Part shown: one piece after another, positions 1 through 11,473 of the stretch
Position numbering within the stretch: position 1 is the stretch's first letter
How the letters are laid out: each line of letters opens with the position of its first letter
Assembly: GCA_021234155.1 (NCBI GenBank)
Contig: JAJEKV010000058.1
Span: 7,688,992-7,752,991, forward strand
Direction: 5' to 3'
Length of the DNA stretch: 64,000 nucleotides
DNA from: Isoetes taiwanensis
Lineage: Eukaryota; Streptophyta; Lycopodiopsida; Isoetales; Isoetaceae
Program-made: the position numbers and the translations under genes
The notes under the pieces: model-generated
Seen by the model: the letters and a program-made list of their open reading frames with translations, nothing else
The model's database searches: none
What the model was told of the DNA's origin: nothing

Positions 1-201
1 CGTATTTTGTGGCCAATTTCATTTGTATGCACTTTACTTGTAATCAGTTGTATGACAGTAAGATTTTGAATAGAATTTCATTTACTTTATCCGACTTGTG
101 TTATTGGTATTTAAGACTCATTCGAGTTCCAAAAAAAATGAAATCACAGAAGTTTCAGAACAACTTATGAAAAGAAGTCTGCTGGCAGAACAATCAAATG
201 A

Positions 202-1557
202 TCACAGCAGAACATGACCATCTAAGTTTTCAAATAGGACATGCCTCATCTGATCTCCTTGTTTCTTTAGACTCTTGTTCATAGCTTCAGTCTCATAGTA
301 GTAAACTGGATCAGGCTCTTCTTCGAGAGGCAGCATGTCCCATCCCATGTCTTCCATAATACAAAAGTTCCAAAGTACACAAGCAGCATGTATAATTTTG
401 GAGGCCTTGCCAACATGCACGGGTAGATGTTTTAGAATTCTGAATTTCTCCTTCATAATCCCGAACTCATTTTCCACACAAACTCTACCCCTGCAAATCC
501 GTTTATTAAACTTGCCATAAGGACTATGATTCTGTGGAAAAACTTTCAAGAGGAAGGGTCTAGCAGCATAGGCAGAATCACCAAGAAAAAGTGGAGGAAT
601 GTTAACCTGGATTTGGTCTTCAGTGGGTTGACCTTTCTTCAACTTTCTGCCACTCAAGGTTACAACTGGTTCATTCAAGATTAGTTTGGATGCAATTTTG
701 CTGTAAATGGAACTCTTCTTGAACTGATTTGAGTCATGGACTGATCCAGTTCTTGTCACACATACATTTATAAAAAGCTTGATGTGTGTGACAATACCCT
801 GCAGCAGACATGAGTGCCTTTTGTGTCGACTGTAATAGTCATCACCTTTGTCACTCTTCTTGGGTTTCCTCCATAAAAAAATATGGGACCCATCAACAGC
901 ACCATACACATTTGGCAATCCTGTTGCATCATGAAATTCTTTTATACATTGAGTCAGTCTTGCTCCAGAAGGCATGGCTACAAACCTTTTGTAAAGCATT
1001 GTCTTGGAGGCCAACACTAGTGTAATTTTTTTTGTATATTTCTGCACTGTAGCTTTTCCAACATAGAATCTCTGACCCACATGCAAACGCATATCACCGT
1101 GTGACAGAAAGTAAAGAACCATGGCTATAGCTTTCCTGGGATCAACTGGGGTCCTAACCTTAAACCCTGGCCTAATCAAATAAAGGACAATGAGATCGAC
1201 TAATCTCTCAAAGCTGGCCCTCTTCATTCTGTAAAATTGATGCCACATATCATCTTCAAAAGAAGCTATACAATTCCATGCGTGATTATCTATATTATCC
1301 CATTGGGTCCTTTGCCTTGGAGCAATCCAAAATCTTCTAGGTGGCCTTCTAACCCGGCATGATCCGGCTAACATCAAAGATGAGGCAGCACGGAAGAACA
1401 GACTGTCATTTTCTGGCAAGGCATCGTCATCGAATAGATTCATTGGGTCTTCAAGCTCGTTTAGTTCCAGAAGCTGCAAACAGAACCTTTGGAATGCGAT
1501 TCCGATTGTAAAAGCACGCAATAGCATGGCAATCATTCCGAGAATCAATGGATCCAT
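202..1557 (-). CDS. PIF/Harbinger (HARBI1-like) DDE transposase
   Basis: About 450 residues from the first in-frame Met (ATG at 1557-1555) to TGA at 204-202. The open frame continues upstream to a TTG at 1701, but the ATG gives a normal family length. Seen: a basic, helical N-terminal half, then the DDE_Tnp_4 signature with the first Asp in AVDGSHIFL, the second in LGDSAYAARPF and the Glu in VENEFGIMKEKFRIL. All three catalytic positions are present and the frame is uninterrupted. Family knowledge: PIF/Harbinger elements encode this nuclease plus a Myb-like partner. No partner, TIR or TSD is recognised here. It may be a live or recent transposase, or a domesticated ALP1/HARBI1-type host gene; the sequence alone does not decide. 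Confidence 0.85.
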   Translation of the reverse strand: MDPLILGMIAMLLRAFTIGIAFQRFCLQLLELNELEDPMNLFDDDALPENDSLFFRAASSLMLAGSCRVRRPPRRFWIAPRQRTQWDNIDNHAWNCIASFEDDMWHQFYRMKRASFERLVDLIVLYLIRPGFKVRTPVDPRKAIAMVLYFLSHGDMRLHVGQRFYVGKATVQKYTKKITLVLASKTMLYKRFVAMPSGARLTQCIKEFHDATGLPNVYGAVDGSHIFLWRKPKKSDKGDDYYSRHKRHSCLLQGIVTHIKLFINVCVTRTGSVHDSNQFKKSSIYSKIASKLILNEPVVTLSGRKLKKGQPTEDQIQVNIPPLFLGDSAYAARPFLLKVFPQNHSPYGKFNKRICRGRVCVENEFGIMKEKFRILKHLPVHVGKASKIIHAACVLWNFCIMEDMGWDMLPLEEEPDPVYYYETEAMNKSLKKQGDQMRHVLFENLDGHVLL

Positions 1558-1889
1558 GATAGAACGGCCAGGAAATGGAACCCTACACAAAGAACACAAC
1601 AAAAGAATTATCCCACAAAGCTTACCTACCAGCAGAAACAGGGGAAAAAATATCCCATATTTTGGAGGCCGATTCAAAATTGGAGGGGAATTATCCCACA
1701 AAAACTTGACCTACCGGAATGATCCGATGGAGTTGTTCTCCGGCGGGAAACCAAAAATTGAGGCCTAACGGCCGCTGTTAGAGCTCGAGAGATGGCCTTC
1801 TCTCCTCTCCTCCCAAAAAAATACGTACAATTCTGAGAGGAGTCGTATGCCACGAGAGACGGGTATTTTGGCGAGCATGTGGCCAACCT

Positions 1890-1893
<4 letters not shown>
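1558..1893. repeat. Left arm of the GA-centred inverted repeat
   Basis: No coding sequence is recognised. From about 1760 to 1893 the sequence resembles, in inverted orientation, the segment right of the GA tract at 55592-55725. Both carry a CTAACGGC...CTGTTAG block, a CTCGAG-containing stretch, and next to the GA tract CATGTGGCCAA (here) or its reverse complement TTGGCCACATG (there). I infer that the original locus was a foldback-like repeat with (GA)n at its centre. Confidence 0.5.

Positions 1894-1952
<59 letters not shown>
1894..1952. repeat. (GA)n microsatellite, 3' junction of LINE copy 1
   Basis: An almost pure GA tract of about 59 bp. Its right side runs straight into the (GAAAT)n/(TTTCA)n tail of LINE copy 1. 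Its left side is the GA-flanking repeat arm. It gives long artificial frames coding Ser-Leu or Glu-Arg dipeptides, which are not genes. Confidence 0.95.
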
Positions 1953-1956
<4 letters not shown>

Positions 1957-1984
1957 GAAATGAAATGAAATGTTGTATTTATTA

Positions 1985-2013
1985 CGTCTGTAGACCACCA
2001 GGTCTATGAGACG
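1985..2013 (-). other. 3' UTR two-tier stem-loop, LINE copy 1
   Basis: On the minus strand an outer stem CGTCT/AGACG encloses an inner stem AGACC/GGTCT with loop TGGT. It lies about 20 nt upstream of the (TTTCA)n tail. The same fold at the same place in copies 2, 3 and 4 suggests an RNA element recognised by the LINE reverse transcriptase (inference from stringent-type LINEs such as eel UnaL2). Confidence 0.7.
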
Positions 2014-2014
2014 A

Positions 2015-4511
2015 TCAATGTACATATTCAACGTTATAAAAGATATCCTCTAATGCATCTTCTGACAAGAATGCATTAGACTCTTCCCAACTCTCATCAT
2101 GTATAACATTACAATCTTTAGTACTCATTAACTGTTCTCTCTGTATCAATATTTCCTTCAAGTATTTCCCAATGTGATGTCCAGGCATATCAAAGAATTC
2201 CAGCAAAGAGTTTGAATGGATACTGTACTTATCTCGAATCCCTGAGTATGACGGGCACCTTACGATGACATGTAATTCATCTTCTACTTCTTCCATAATG
2301 CATACTTTGCAAAATCTCAATTCATGGGGAATATTACTCCAACGTCCTACTTCAACCCCAAGCCTATGGGAGCTAAGCCGCATCCACGCTTATCATCATG
2401 CATAAAGCCAAAAGACACACCTTCCTTGAGGTATTTGGCCTCTTGGAGAGTGGGATTTATATCTTGTCTATAGAAATGTTTTTTGGTCTCAGGGACTCTC
2501 CGGCTTCTTCTAATGAGGTGCTCATGCACCCACTCTCTTAGATTGCCCTTATTCTCCATTATACCATGAATGTCCATCCCCACTTCCTCATCCATTCCCT
2601 AATATCCGAAAGTACCACCCCTTGTCTCTTGTTTCTTCCAATGCTAGCCTTGGTAAGCTATCTTTCGGCATATCAAATAGCAACTTAGAGAGATATGTAA
2701 GCGTTACGCATAGGGCTTGACCTCTAGTGGCATCATGCCACACTCTACAAGCAAACATATCATATGGAGTTTGAGCTTTAGTACCCAATTCGTTCTCAAG
2801 AACTTCTTACGCACTTTCTCAACCTTTTTCGAGGATTCTACCGATAATCCCCCCATACTTCACACCCATAGAGCAAAACTGTTTGGACCAGCACTTTCGA
2901 TATAATGTACGCTCAGGGCTAAAGTCCCATATTTCTTTTTTTTCCATTTTTTGTTGCATGCTATATAGTGCTTTCGGGCCTCCATTTACTCTATGCTCAA
3001 CAAATAGAGTTCAGCTATGCCCCTTGTCCACATGTATCCCTAGATACTTATACAAGGTGACAATTTCCAATGGGTTCTCCATGATAGAGGAATTTAAGAT
3101 GATCTACTTTATTTGTCCCAAATACCATCATCTTAGTCTTTGACATATTTACCCTCATACTTTTACGTTCCACGAAATGTGCCGGTAAGATCTAAATGCT
3201 TACGCATGCCTTCCCACTGAGCGGGAAAAGAAGAACAACATCATCGCATATAAGAGCAATGAGAACCATGCATCTAAACAATGGGGTCCCCTCCCAGCCA
3301 TATTCGGACATCCAAACTGCGGTTGGTCTATAAATAGGCCAAATAGTGTGGGCGACGATTGGGCACCCTTGCTTCACTCCAATATTACTTTCTACCACAT
3401 CTGCGCATTGCTCAATGTAGGGGGATGATAGCTGTACCAAAACTTTATCATAAAGTATCTTCACTGCATGTCTGAGCTCAATTGGTACCCCTAGGGCCTC
3501 CATCCTCTCCCATAAATTACTACGAGATACGGTGTCAAATGCCTTAGCATAATCAACAAAAAGAGCATAAAGGGATTTTTTCTTACCCTTAACTGAATCA
3601 ACCATAGCTCGCCAAAGTAACCAAATGATCAATGTAGATCTTTTTTGGTCTAAAAGCCTGGCTGTCAAATTGGCTCTAACATTATGTTTTTCAGCCCAGG
3701 TGCTCAATTTACAATTCAGCATAGCAGCAAATAATTTGGCATATAAACTACTAACCAGAATCATTCGATAATTTCCAGGATCCTTCTCATCTCCAGCTTT
3801 ATGCAAGGGGATAACTCTGTTCAGCTGCCAAGTGCGAGGAAACCCTTTGCGCAAAACATTGTTAAATAATGACAACAATGCAACATGTATTGAGTTACCT
3901 GCCCATTTGAACATTTCAGCTACCAGCCCAATTGAATCAGCCGCTTTCCCATTGGCAAGATGACTTAACCCTTCTTCTAAGTCTTCCAAATCAAAGCACC
4001 AGCCTACATCCTGTAAGTCAATATTACCGACATTGGCCTCTGGCATGTGATACAGCTTACGCACTTGGCTTAATAAAGCCATGGTTTCAGTGGGTCTCTG
4101 CTTCATCTTAGGCTTAAGCTCATTCCAGAATTTTTTGGGATCTGCTATAGTGTCACGGATCAGCTCCTGCTGTCTCTGATATACATACTTTTTCTTTTTT
4201 GATTTCGTGAGTGCAAAATATTCTTTCTTTAATCTCGTCTATCTTCCCCCTTGCACCTTAAATGCCTCTCTTTTTGCCATACAAGACGCATCAAACCAAC
4301 TATTGCATGGCAACCCCTTCATCTTTCTGCGTGAGACAAAACAATCAGTGGCAACATCTAGAACTAGCTCCGCAATCTTGTCACTTAATATATCAGTGTC
4401 GCTGGGCCAATTTGTTGTGGAGGCTCTTGCCTCACACTTCTTCATATAGCTTTCCACTTTATGATATTTCATACGTATGCGAGGCTTAGAGACCTGGCGT
4501 GCTGGTGGCAT
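2015..4511 (-). pseudogene. LINE copy 1 ORF2: RT and C-terminal zinc-knuckle region
   Basis: Broken into several frames. The 3192-4106 part holds the RT N-terminal motifs (NRVIPLHKAGDEKDPGNYRM, KAFDTVSRSNLWERM, GVKQGCP), but the catalytic YADD block is replaced by a disrupted ICDDVVLLF stretch. The 4239-4511 part is the linker between endonuclease and RT (CFVSRRKMKGLPCNSWFD). The 2015-2383 part is the C-terminus (RLSSHRLGVEVGRWSNIPHE followed by CKVC and HVIVRC), a CX2C...HX4C knuckle typical of LINE ORF2. Multiple frameshifts show it is not functional. Confidence 0.85.
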
Positions 4512-4559
4512 GTGTAATTCTTGGTGCTTAACACAATCTGTTATCGGTGTATGATCGAG

Positions 4560-5322
4560 ATCTTTTCCATCTCTTCCCTATAGACATCAGTAACACATTA
4601 CGCAAAAACGGGATGTAGCAAGAACGAGATCAACAACACTTGCATTTCTGCATGTGCACTTACATGTACTTGGAAACCTCTGTGTGCCATTGTAAACCAA
4701 TAAATCAAGCCCGCTGCACATATTAAGCACATGGTTGCCTTGGGGTGTAGGCCATCTTATTCTATCGGCGTGGTTCTACTCCATCCTTCCGGGATACTTC
4801 CTTATCATCAAGCATCTCAACCCATACGGGATCCCCTTCCATGCTAGCGATAGGCTGCTTGTTTTGGTAGCAATGCGCCGTTGAAATCTCCTAATAAGAG
4901 AACATCACCATCGGCAAGCAATGAAAGCACATCTGTTCTAAGTTAAAAAGGGGTCATCCCGATCCGGTGGTACGAGTCATAAAGCGGTGATTCTCTCGAT
5001 TGGAAAGTAACATCCCGCCACAAAGATCTTACCTTTCGGCCATGTAACTCCACCCGGATATCTTTGCAATGATCCTCTTTCATTCATTATTTTCACCGGG
5101 TGTTTCATGCACGATCTTACATAGCATGCAATCCCGCCATGTCCTTTTAGGCGCCGACCTTTATTGTGCCAAGCGGAGTTGCAGTGTAAACCCATGTATG
5201 TGCGGTAAACCTTTTTCTTCATTTTCACAAGTTTCTAAGAAGAACAAAACATCTACATTTGAAAATAGATCATCTACTACATCTATTTTATACTGACTAA
5301 TAGAATTTATGTTCCAACACAT
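4560..5322 (-). pseudogene. LINE copy 1 ORF2: degraded endonuclease domain
   Basis: Corresponds to the apurinic-like endonuclease of copies 2 and 3. The expected ATG TGT TGG (MCWNIN) lies at 5322-5320, seven codons after the ORF1 UAG. A readable piece at 4977-5228 contains GGIACYV and AGCYFP, homologous to GGIACFV and AGCYYPP in copy 2. The part between 4560 and 4960 is heavily frameshifted. Confidence 0.7.
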
Positions 5323-5343
5323 TAACCTAGTGGTCTCAAATAC

Positions 5344-5540
5344 CTATGCATTTTCTGGATTTTCCACATGACCTTCCCCCGTCGCCAGTACGCTCTTTTC
5401 CCCGCTTGCCTTGCTTCCTTGAGGATCTGCACCTGTTCCTTGTACTCTTGAAACTGGTTCTTAGTAAGATCATCATTGATCCAGATCTTCTTTCCCTTGA
5501 GCATGGTCTTCTTTTTCAGTTTGGTCATTTTTTCTCCCAA
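5344..5540 (-). pseudogene. LINE copy 1 ORF1, C-terminal part
   Basis: Homologous to the end of ORF1 in copies 2 and 3 (KKTMLKGKKIWINDDLTKNQ, then KEARQAGKRAYWRRGKV). This is the C-terminal basic domain after the RRM-like fold. A frameshift lies near the end. In the ancestral frame the stop is TAG at 5346-5344, in frame with ORF2. Its N-terminal continuation is at 7206-7839, across the minisatellite. Confidence 0.75.
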
Positions 5541-5619
5541 GTCCTAGGGAGGGTTGCAAGACACTGGCACTTCGAGGTTCCTTCTTCCAAGCCGCTGCCG
5601 AGGGGGGATTCCATGGAGC

Positions 5620-7205
5620 AACCAGACTTGGTGGTGTTGGGTTTGGTTAATTGGCCCCCATGCCGGACCGGCTTGGTGGTGTCGTTTGGTTGGCTACGTT
5701 GGTTGGCAGCCCACCGGCTTGGTGGTGTTTGTTGGTTTGGTTACTTGGCTCCCATGCCGGAGTTGGTGGTGTCGTGTGGTTGGCTCCGTTGGTTGGCGGC
5801 CCACCCAGCTTGGTGGCGTTTGTGGCTCGGTTAGTTGCTCGCCGTTGTCCGACTCGGTGGCGGTTGGCTCCCCACCGGCTCGGTGGCGTTTGGCTGCCCA
5901 CCAGACTCGGTGGTGTTTGGTTCGGTTAGTTGGCTGCCCACCCGACTTGATGGCTCTGTCGGCTACCCATCCGACTTGGCGAGAACTTGGATCGCCGTTG
6001 TTGTCTCCCCGACTTGGTAGGTATTCGATGCAGTCGGATCGATCAGTTTGGCTACCGACCCGACTTGGTGGTGTTGGCTGCCCACCCGGCTCGGTGGTGG
6101 TGGTGGTTGGCTCCCACACGACTCGGTGGTGGTTGGCTACCCATCCGACTTGGTCGGGTCTTTGGCCAGCCGTCGTTGGCTTCCCACCCGACTTGGTTGT
6201 GTTTGGCTGCCCACCCGACTCGGTGGTGTTTGGTTCGGTTAGTTGGCTGCCCACCCAACTTGGTGGCTCTGTCGGTTAGTTTGGCTACCCAACAGACTTG
6301 GTGGTGTTTGGCTCCCCACACGACTTGGTGGTGGTTGGCTCCCACACGACTCGGTGGTGGTTGGCTACCCATCCGACTTGGTCGGGTCTTTGGCCAGCCG
6401 TCGTTGGCTTCCCACCCGACTTGGTTGTGTTTGGCTGCCCACACGACTCGGTGGTGTTTGGTTCGGTTAGTTGGCTGCCCACCCGACTTGGTGGCTCTGT
6501 CGGTTAGTTTGGCTACCCAACCGACTTGGTGGTGTTTGGCTCCCCACACGACTTGGTGGTGGTTGGCTGCTCACACGACTTGGTGGTGTTTGGCTACCCA
6601 TCCAACTTGGTGGTTTTTGGCCCCGCCGTCGTTGGCTTCCCACCCGACTTGGTTGTGTTTGGCTCCCCACTCGACTCGGTGGTGTTTGGTTCGGTTAGTT
6701 GGCTGCCCACCCGACTTGGTGGCTCTGTCGGTTAGTTTGGCTACCCAACCGGCTTGGTGGTGTTTGGCCCCCTGCACGACTTGGTGGTGGTTGGCTGCCC
6801 ACCCGGTGGCTCCCCACTCGACTTGATGGCTATGTCGGCTACCCATCCGACTTGGCGAGGACTTGGATCGCCGTTGTTGTCTCCCCACCCGACTTGGTCG
6901 TGTCGTGTGGTCTAATCGATCAGCTTGGCTACCCACACGACTTGGTGGTGTTTGGCTGGGTGGTTGTTTTGCCCACCGGGGTTGGGTGGGTGGTGTTTGG
7001 TTCGGTTAGTTGGCTGCCCACCCGACTTGGTCGTGTCGTGTGGTCGGATCGATCAGTTTCGCTACCCACCCGAGTTGGTGGTGTTTGGCTCCCCACTCGA
7101 CTTGGTGGTGGTTGGCTGCCCACCCGACTCGGTGGTGTTTGGTTCGGCTAGTTGGCTGCCCACTCGACTTGGTGGCTCTGTCGGTTAGTTCGGCTCCCTA
7201 TCAGT
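5620..7205. repeat. ~27-bp minisatellite with ~228-bp higher-order repeat, inside LINE ORF1
   Basis: Imperfect tandem units of 26-27 bp with core GACTTGGTGGTGTTTGGCT and variable CCCAC/CCCAT joints. A higher-order block of about 228 bp recurs around 6065-6290, 6295-6520 and 6525-6740. Because the unit is about 9 codons and stop-poor, overlapping frames of up to ~280 codons exist on both strands. They are Trp/Leu/Gly/Pro-rich and are treated as non-genic. The array sits exactly between the two halves of ORF1 of LINE copy 1 and replaces roughly 15 codons. Confidence 0.9.
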
Positions 7206-7839
7206 TTGCTTGCCAATCCGAAATGCATCTGTAATGTCTGAATCTATCACCGCCTTGAGTTCATTTTCACAAAAGCCGAACAATGTCTTTGGTCTTTTCT
7301 GCAGTGCATTCGGTATGCCAATCAAGCGGATGTTCAATGCTTTTTTCTCTCTTTTCTTGCTCTTCTATAAAAGGCGATAATTGCTTTTGGATTCGAGATG
7401 TCCTTTTTTCCTGCTCTTCTACATCATCTTCGCAATCACTATCTTCACTCAAAACCTCTTGCTTAGAAAGCTTCAAATTCTGCTTTAATCCCTTCTTGAA
7501 CTGCTCTAATTCCATTATCATATTGTCTTGACATTTCTCCATACGCTTGCACATGAGCTAACAAGAAAGATTTCAAATCACTTACCATGTTTTGGGAGAG
7601 GCCTCCATTGATGTCTTCATAGCGGGGTTGAGAATTCCATGGCTGCCCTCATCGCCAACGGCATCTAACAGATCTTGCTTGGTCACTGTACCCTCAGTTT
7701 TCTCTGGAGCTTCCGATTCTATGGAGGAAAAACCCAGGTTCCCTGTTTTCTTGATACTTCCAGCTCCCCCTGTTCCGGCACCTGAGTCTGATGACGACCC
7801 AGCATCCTCGGTTCCCTCCTTTTGTTTACGCGGTCCCAT
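7206..7839 (-). pseudogene. LINE copy 1 ORF1, N-terminal and coiled-coil part
   Basis: The start is placed at ATG 7839 (MGPRKQKEG), at the same distance from the 5' UTR hairpin as in copy 2. It has an acidic/Ser-rich N-terminus, then a Glu/Lys/Gln-rich coiled-coil stretch (EEQEKRTSRIQKQLSPFIEE), then the RRM entry strand (LNIRLIGIP when read in the ancestral frame). Stops near 7582 and 7555 break it. The frame reaches RIGKQ just before the minisatellite begins. Confidence 0.7.
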
Positions 7840-8050
7840 CTGATCCAGTTTCTTTTTGCCATTTGTTACAGTCCCGGAAAATGCCAATTACAGACTGTCA
7901 AACTGAATCAAAAGTATTGATATTATACACCGTTGGAAATAGCTCGAAATAAGCTTTCCAACGAGCCCAACCCCGTTGCAATCTGACACCGTATGTGAGA
8001 GCTATGGCTTTCTGAAGTTACAACAGCAGAAACCCTAGCGTCCAGCGTCC
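7840..8050 (-). other. LINE copy 1 5' UTR with hairpin
   Basis: About 75-85% similar by eye to 13171-13366 of copy 2, and both start directly after (TC)n with CTGGACGCTGG. It contains an inverted repeat CGTTGGAAA...TTTCCAACG at 7931-7963, also present in copy 2. This may be the promoter/5' UTR region of the element. Confidence 0.65.
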
Positions 8051-8105
8051 AGAGAGAGAGAGGGAGAGGGAGAGGGAGAGGGAGAGGGAGAGGGAGGGAG
8101 AGAGA
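8051..8105. repeat. (GA)n/(GGGAGA)n tract between LINE copies 1 and 2
   Basis: GA-rich microsatellite with a GGGAGA variant. Its left side is the 5' end of copy 1. Its right side is the ATGAAATGAAAT tail of copy 2. Confidence 0.95.
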
Positions 8106-8131
8106 TGAAATGAAATGAAATTGTATTATTA

Positions 8132-8161
8132 CGTCTGTGAGACCGCCAGGCCTATGAGACG
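8132..8161 (-). other. 3' UTR two-tier stem-loop, LINE copy 2
   Basis: Outer stem CGTCT/AGACG and inner stem AGGCC/GGTCT with loop TGGC. The inner stem differs from copy 1 by an A-to-G change that keeps pairing as a G-U wobble. Confidence 0.7.
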
Positions 8162-8175
8162 TCCAAACCAGTACA

Positions 8176-11100
8176 TTAGTAATTATAGAAAAGTTCATCT
8201 AATGCATCATCAGATAATAATGCATTAACCCCCTCAATCTCTTCCTCGTCCTCCTCTTTTACATCCATTGCTTTCAAGCATCTTTCTCTATGGTCCAAAA
8301 CAGTAAGTATATATGCCCCAATCACACCCCCAGGGTAGTCAAAAAATTCAGCAAGTGTATAAGCTTTCATGCCATGTTTAGCACGCAATGTGGCATATGA
8401 TGAACAGTGAAGTAGCACATGTGCCTCATCCTCAAGAGTCCTCTGATCCACACAACTTGCACGACCTAAGCTCATGTGGAATATCACTCCATCTCCCCAA
8501 CTCCACCCCAAGCCTGTGTGAGCTTAACCTCATCCTACATATAGCCTGTCTGTGTTTAACAAAAATGTGTTCATGTAAGTAACTGGCCCCTTGTAGCATG
8601 GGATTGATATGGACCCTGTAGAACTCCTTCTTAACCGCACCTTCTCTCCAGCACACACGGGTTACATTATCCACAACCCAACCTCGTATATTATCCTTAC
8701 AATTTTCCAAATCATCCATATGCATCCCCCATCTGGCTAGCCACCCCTCTATGTCCGCAAACCATCCTTTCGTGCGTGTCTCCTCCAATGCCAACCTTGG
8801 CAAACTATCATTCGGCATGACATAGAGCACCTTATGCACATAATGGAGAGTCTTACAAAGTGCTTCCGCTTCCAAAGAGAGCATCCCACATTCCACTAAC
8901 AGCATATCATATGGTGTTTGCATCTTAGTTCCAAGCTCAGCACGAAAGAATCTTTTCTGTATTTTTTCAATTTTCTTCCATCTATCCAACGCCAAACCTG
9001 GCCCCCATACTTCACATCCATATAGCACTCTTGATTGCACCAAAGCAATATATAAGCGCTTCTTCATCTTTGAAATCCCATATATCTGCTTTCCTACACC
9101 TGCGTTGCATGGCATAGAGAGCCTTAAGCCCACCATCCGCTTTTTGCTCAGCCGCTATATTCCAGTTGGGACTTTTGTCTACAATTAGACCAAGATACTT
9201 ATAACTATCCACAATGTCAACAGGCTCTCCTTTGTAAAATACCTTTACATGATCTACCTTGGTAGCTCCAAACACTACAACCTTGGTTTTAGCCATGTTG
9301 ACCCGCATGCTTTTCGTGTCACAAAATCCCTCAAGAGCATCCAAGTGCTTTTGTAGACCCGCTACACTCCTAGATAATAGAACAACATCATCGGCATACA
9401 ACAATAGCAGAAGAACATACCCATATAGAGGCGTTCCATCACCACCATTTTGACAGATCCAATCCTCCAGTTGGTCTATGAACAAACCAAAAAGTGTGGG
9501 CGATAGTGGGCAGCCCTGCTTAACCCCCATATTGCTTTCAACATACTCATCACTGGTGTATGGGAAAGAAAGCTGAACCAATACTTTATCATAAAGTTTG
9601 GCCACTGCATGCGTATACTCAACAGGCACACCAAGAGCTGACATTCTATAAATGTCCTCTTCCAACCATATCAAAAGCTTTAGAGAAATCAACAAACAAT
9701 GCATATAAAGGTTTCTTCTTACCAACCACTGAATCCATCATGGCTCTCATGGTAACCAAATGATCTGTTGTAGACCTCCTCGCCCTAAAACCAGCTTGCC
9801 CTGTTGCTCTCACATTATGAACCTCGGACCATGTGCTTATTTTAGCGTTCAACATGTTAGCAAAAAGCTTGGCATAAAAACTACATATCATAATCATACG
9901 GTAGTTATTTGGATCAGACTCATCACCTGCCTTATGAAGAGGGACCACCCTATTCACTTGCCATGTGCGTGGGAAGCCTTCAAACAAGACAGCATTGCAC
10001 AACTTTACCAAAACTTCTACCACACTATCACCTGCCCATTTAAACATTTCAGCCATAAGCCCTTTCGAATCTGCTGCCTTACCATTGGATAATCTTTGCA
10101 GCCCATCCTGCACGTCCTCCAAAGAGAAACATAAGCCCTCCTCATATGCCCCATCCATTTTTGTGTCCACACCTGGCACATGATAGAGATGTTTAATATG
10201 ATTCATTAAAGCACCAACCTCTACCATTGTACTCGGTTTTTGGGAAGGTTTCAATCTATTCCAAAACTTCTTCGGATATGCCAATAATTCTGTGACCATC
10301 TGCTCATGTTTCTTACGCAAATAAGCCCGTTTCTTCCTCTTAATCATTCTGATGTACTCCCTTCTTGCCAAGGCCTTCGCATCCCCCTTTGCTAATTTAA
10401 ATTGTCTTCTTTGCATCCTGCATTCATAGTCAAACCAACCATTGCAAGGCAGCCCCATTCTCTGCCTGTGCGACACAAAACATGTATTAGCAGATTCAAG
10501 AACCATCTGAGTAAGGGCATGACTGAGTTCTGTCGCATTAGTTGGCCATGTGATAGTAGAGGCATTTTTCTCACAACAAGCTTTGTACATATCAGATTTA
10601 TCATACCTCATAATAGGTTTAAGGAGTGTTTGTGACACAACCTTATGCTTAGGCAAAACCAGCAATGCAAAGGTCAAGAAAAAGAGGCTCATGATCTGAT
10701 TCAATATTATCTTTTCCAATAGCAAAATTTACAACTTGATGAACAAAAGAGGGCTTAGCTAAGACATAATCCACCACACTTGCCCCTCTGCATGTAAGTG
10801 CTCCTGATCCTGGAAACCTGTCAATGCCATTATAAATAACCAGGTTTAACCCGCTACAAAATGTTAGAACATGATTCCCCTGAGGGGAAGGCCACCGAAT
10901 TTTATTATCTGATTTCCTGCTCCAACCAATTTCTGCCAATTCAGTGTCATCTAGCATTTCTACCCACTCTGGCTCTCCCTCCATACTTACCATGGCAGCC
11001 TGCCTCTGTGAAGTTCGTCCATTGAAATCTCCCATCAATAAAACCTAGGAAACAACATCCTGCTCCAACTGCGCAAAAGGATCATCTCTATCCACTTCAC

Positions 11101-11452
11101 CTGAATTATATACCGGAGACCCTCGCGGTGGATAATAACATCCAGCAATATATACGTTGCCAAATTGCCCTGGCACACTAATCCAAATGCACTGCAGAGT
11201 TGCTTTTGGAAAAAGAACTGTAACTAAATGCACAAATTCATGCCTAACAAAGCATGCAATGCCACCGTAACTCTTGTATCTCCATCCTTTTGGGGACCAA
11301 ACAGAATGCATCATCTTAAAACCATTAATTTCAGGCAGACCAGATTCCTCATGCTCACCTGTCTCAATAAAGAAAACAATATCTATATTTTCAAGTATAC
11401 TACTCATAGTGGTTATCTTTTCCTGTGTCAGAGTATTAATATTCCAGCACAT
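8176..11452 (-). pseudogene. LINE copy 2 ORF2 (endonuclease, RT, CCHC)
   Basis: The start is put at ATG 11452-11450 (MCWNIN), seven codons after the in-frame ORF1 UAG. Endonuclease motifs: MCWNIN, IETGEHEESGLPEI, MGDFNG (after an in-frame TAG near 11046) and IESDHEPLFL. RT motifs: NRVVPLHKAGDESDPNNYRM, GQAGFRARRSTTDHLVT, FVDFSKAFDMV, GVKQGCPLSPTLFG and YADDVVLLS. The C-terminal knuckle is CKLCGSED...HVLLHC. Frameshifts lie near 10700, 9700 and 8450. RT-catalysed target-primed reverse transcription is family knowledge. This copy itself is broken. Confidence 0.9.
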
Positions 11453-11473
11453 CACCCTGGCGGTGGCAAATTC

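Larger units (their letters stand above)
1953..8050 (-). mobile_element. TC-LINE copy 1 (non-LTR retrotransposon), decayed, with nested minisatellite
   Basis: A minus-strand LINE bounded by (GA)n at both ends. Its 5' end abuts the tract at 8051 and its (TTTCA)n tail abuts the tract ending at 1952. Order on the minus strand: ~210-bp 5' UTR, ORF1 (7839 down to about 5344, interrupted by 1.6 kb of minisatellite), ORF2 endonuclease (about 5322-4560), reverse transcriptase, and the C-terminal CCHC region (down to about 2015). Many stops and frameshifts make it a pseudogene copy. The 5' UTR starts at the same base as in copy 2, so it was inserted full length. Confidence 0.85.

Noticed and set aside
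1765-2031. Ser-Leu or Glu-Arg dipeptide proteins at all GA tracts
   Set aside because: Translations of (GA)n/(TC)n; open in several frames on both strands.
5554-7234. Long overlapping open frames on both strands, Trp/Leu/Gly/Pro-rich
   Set aside because: They arise from a 27-bp tandem repeat without stops, and several frames are open at once. No start context, splice signal or family match.
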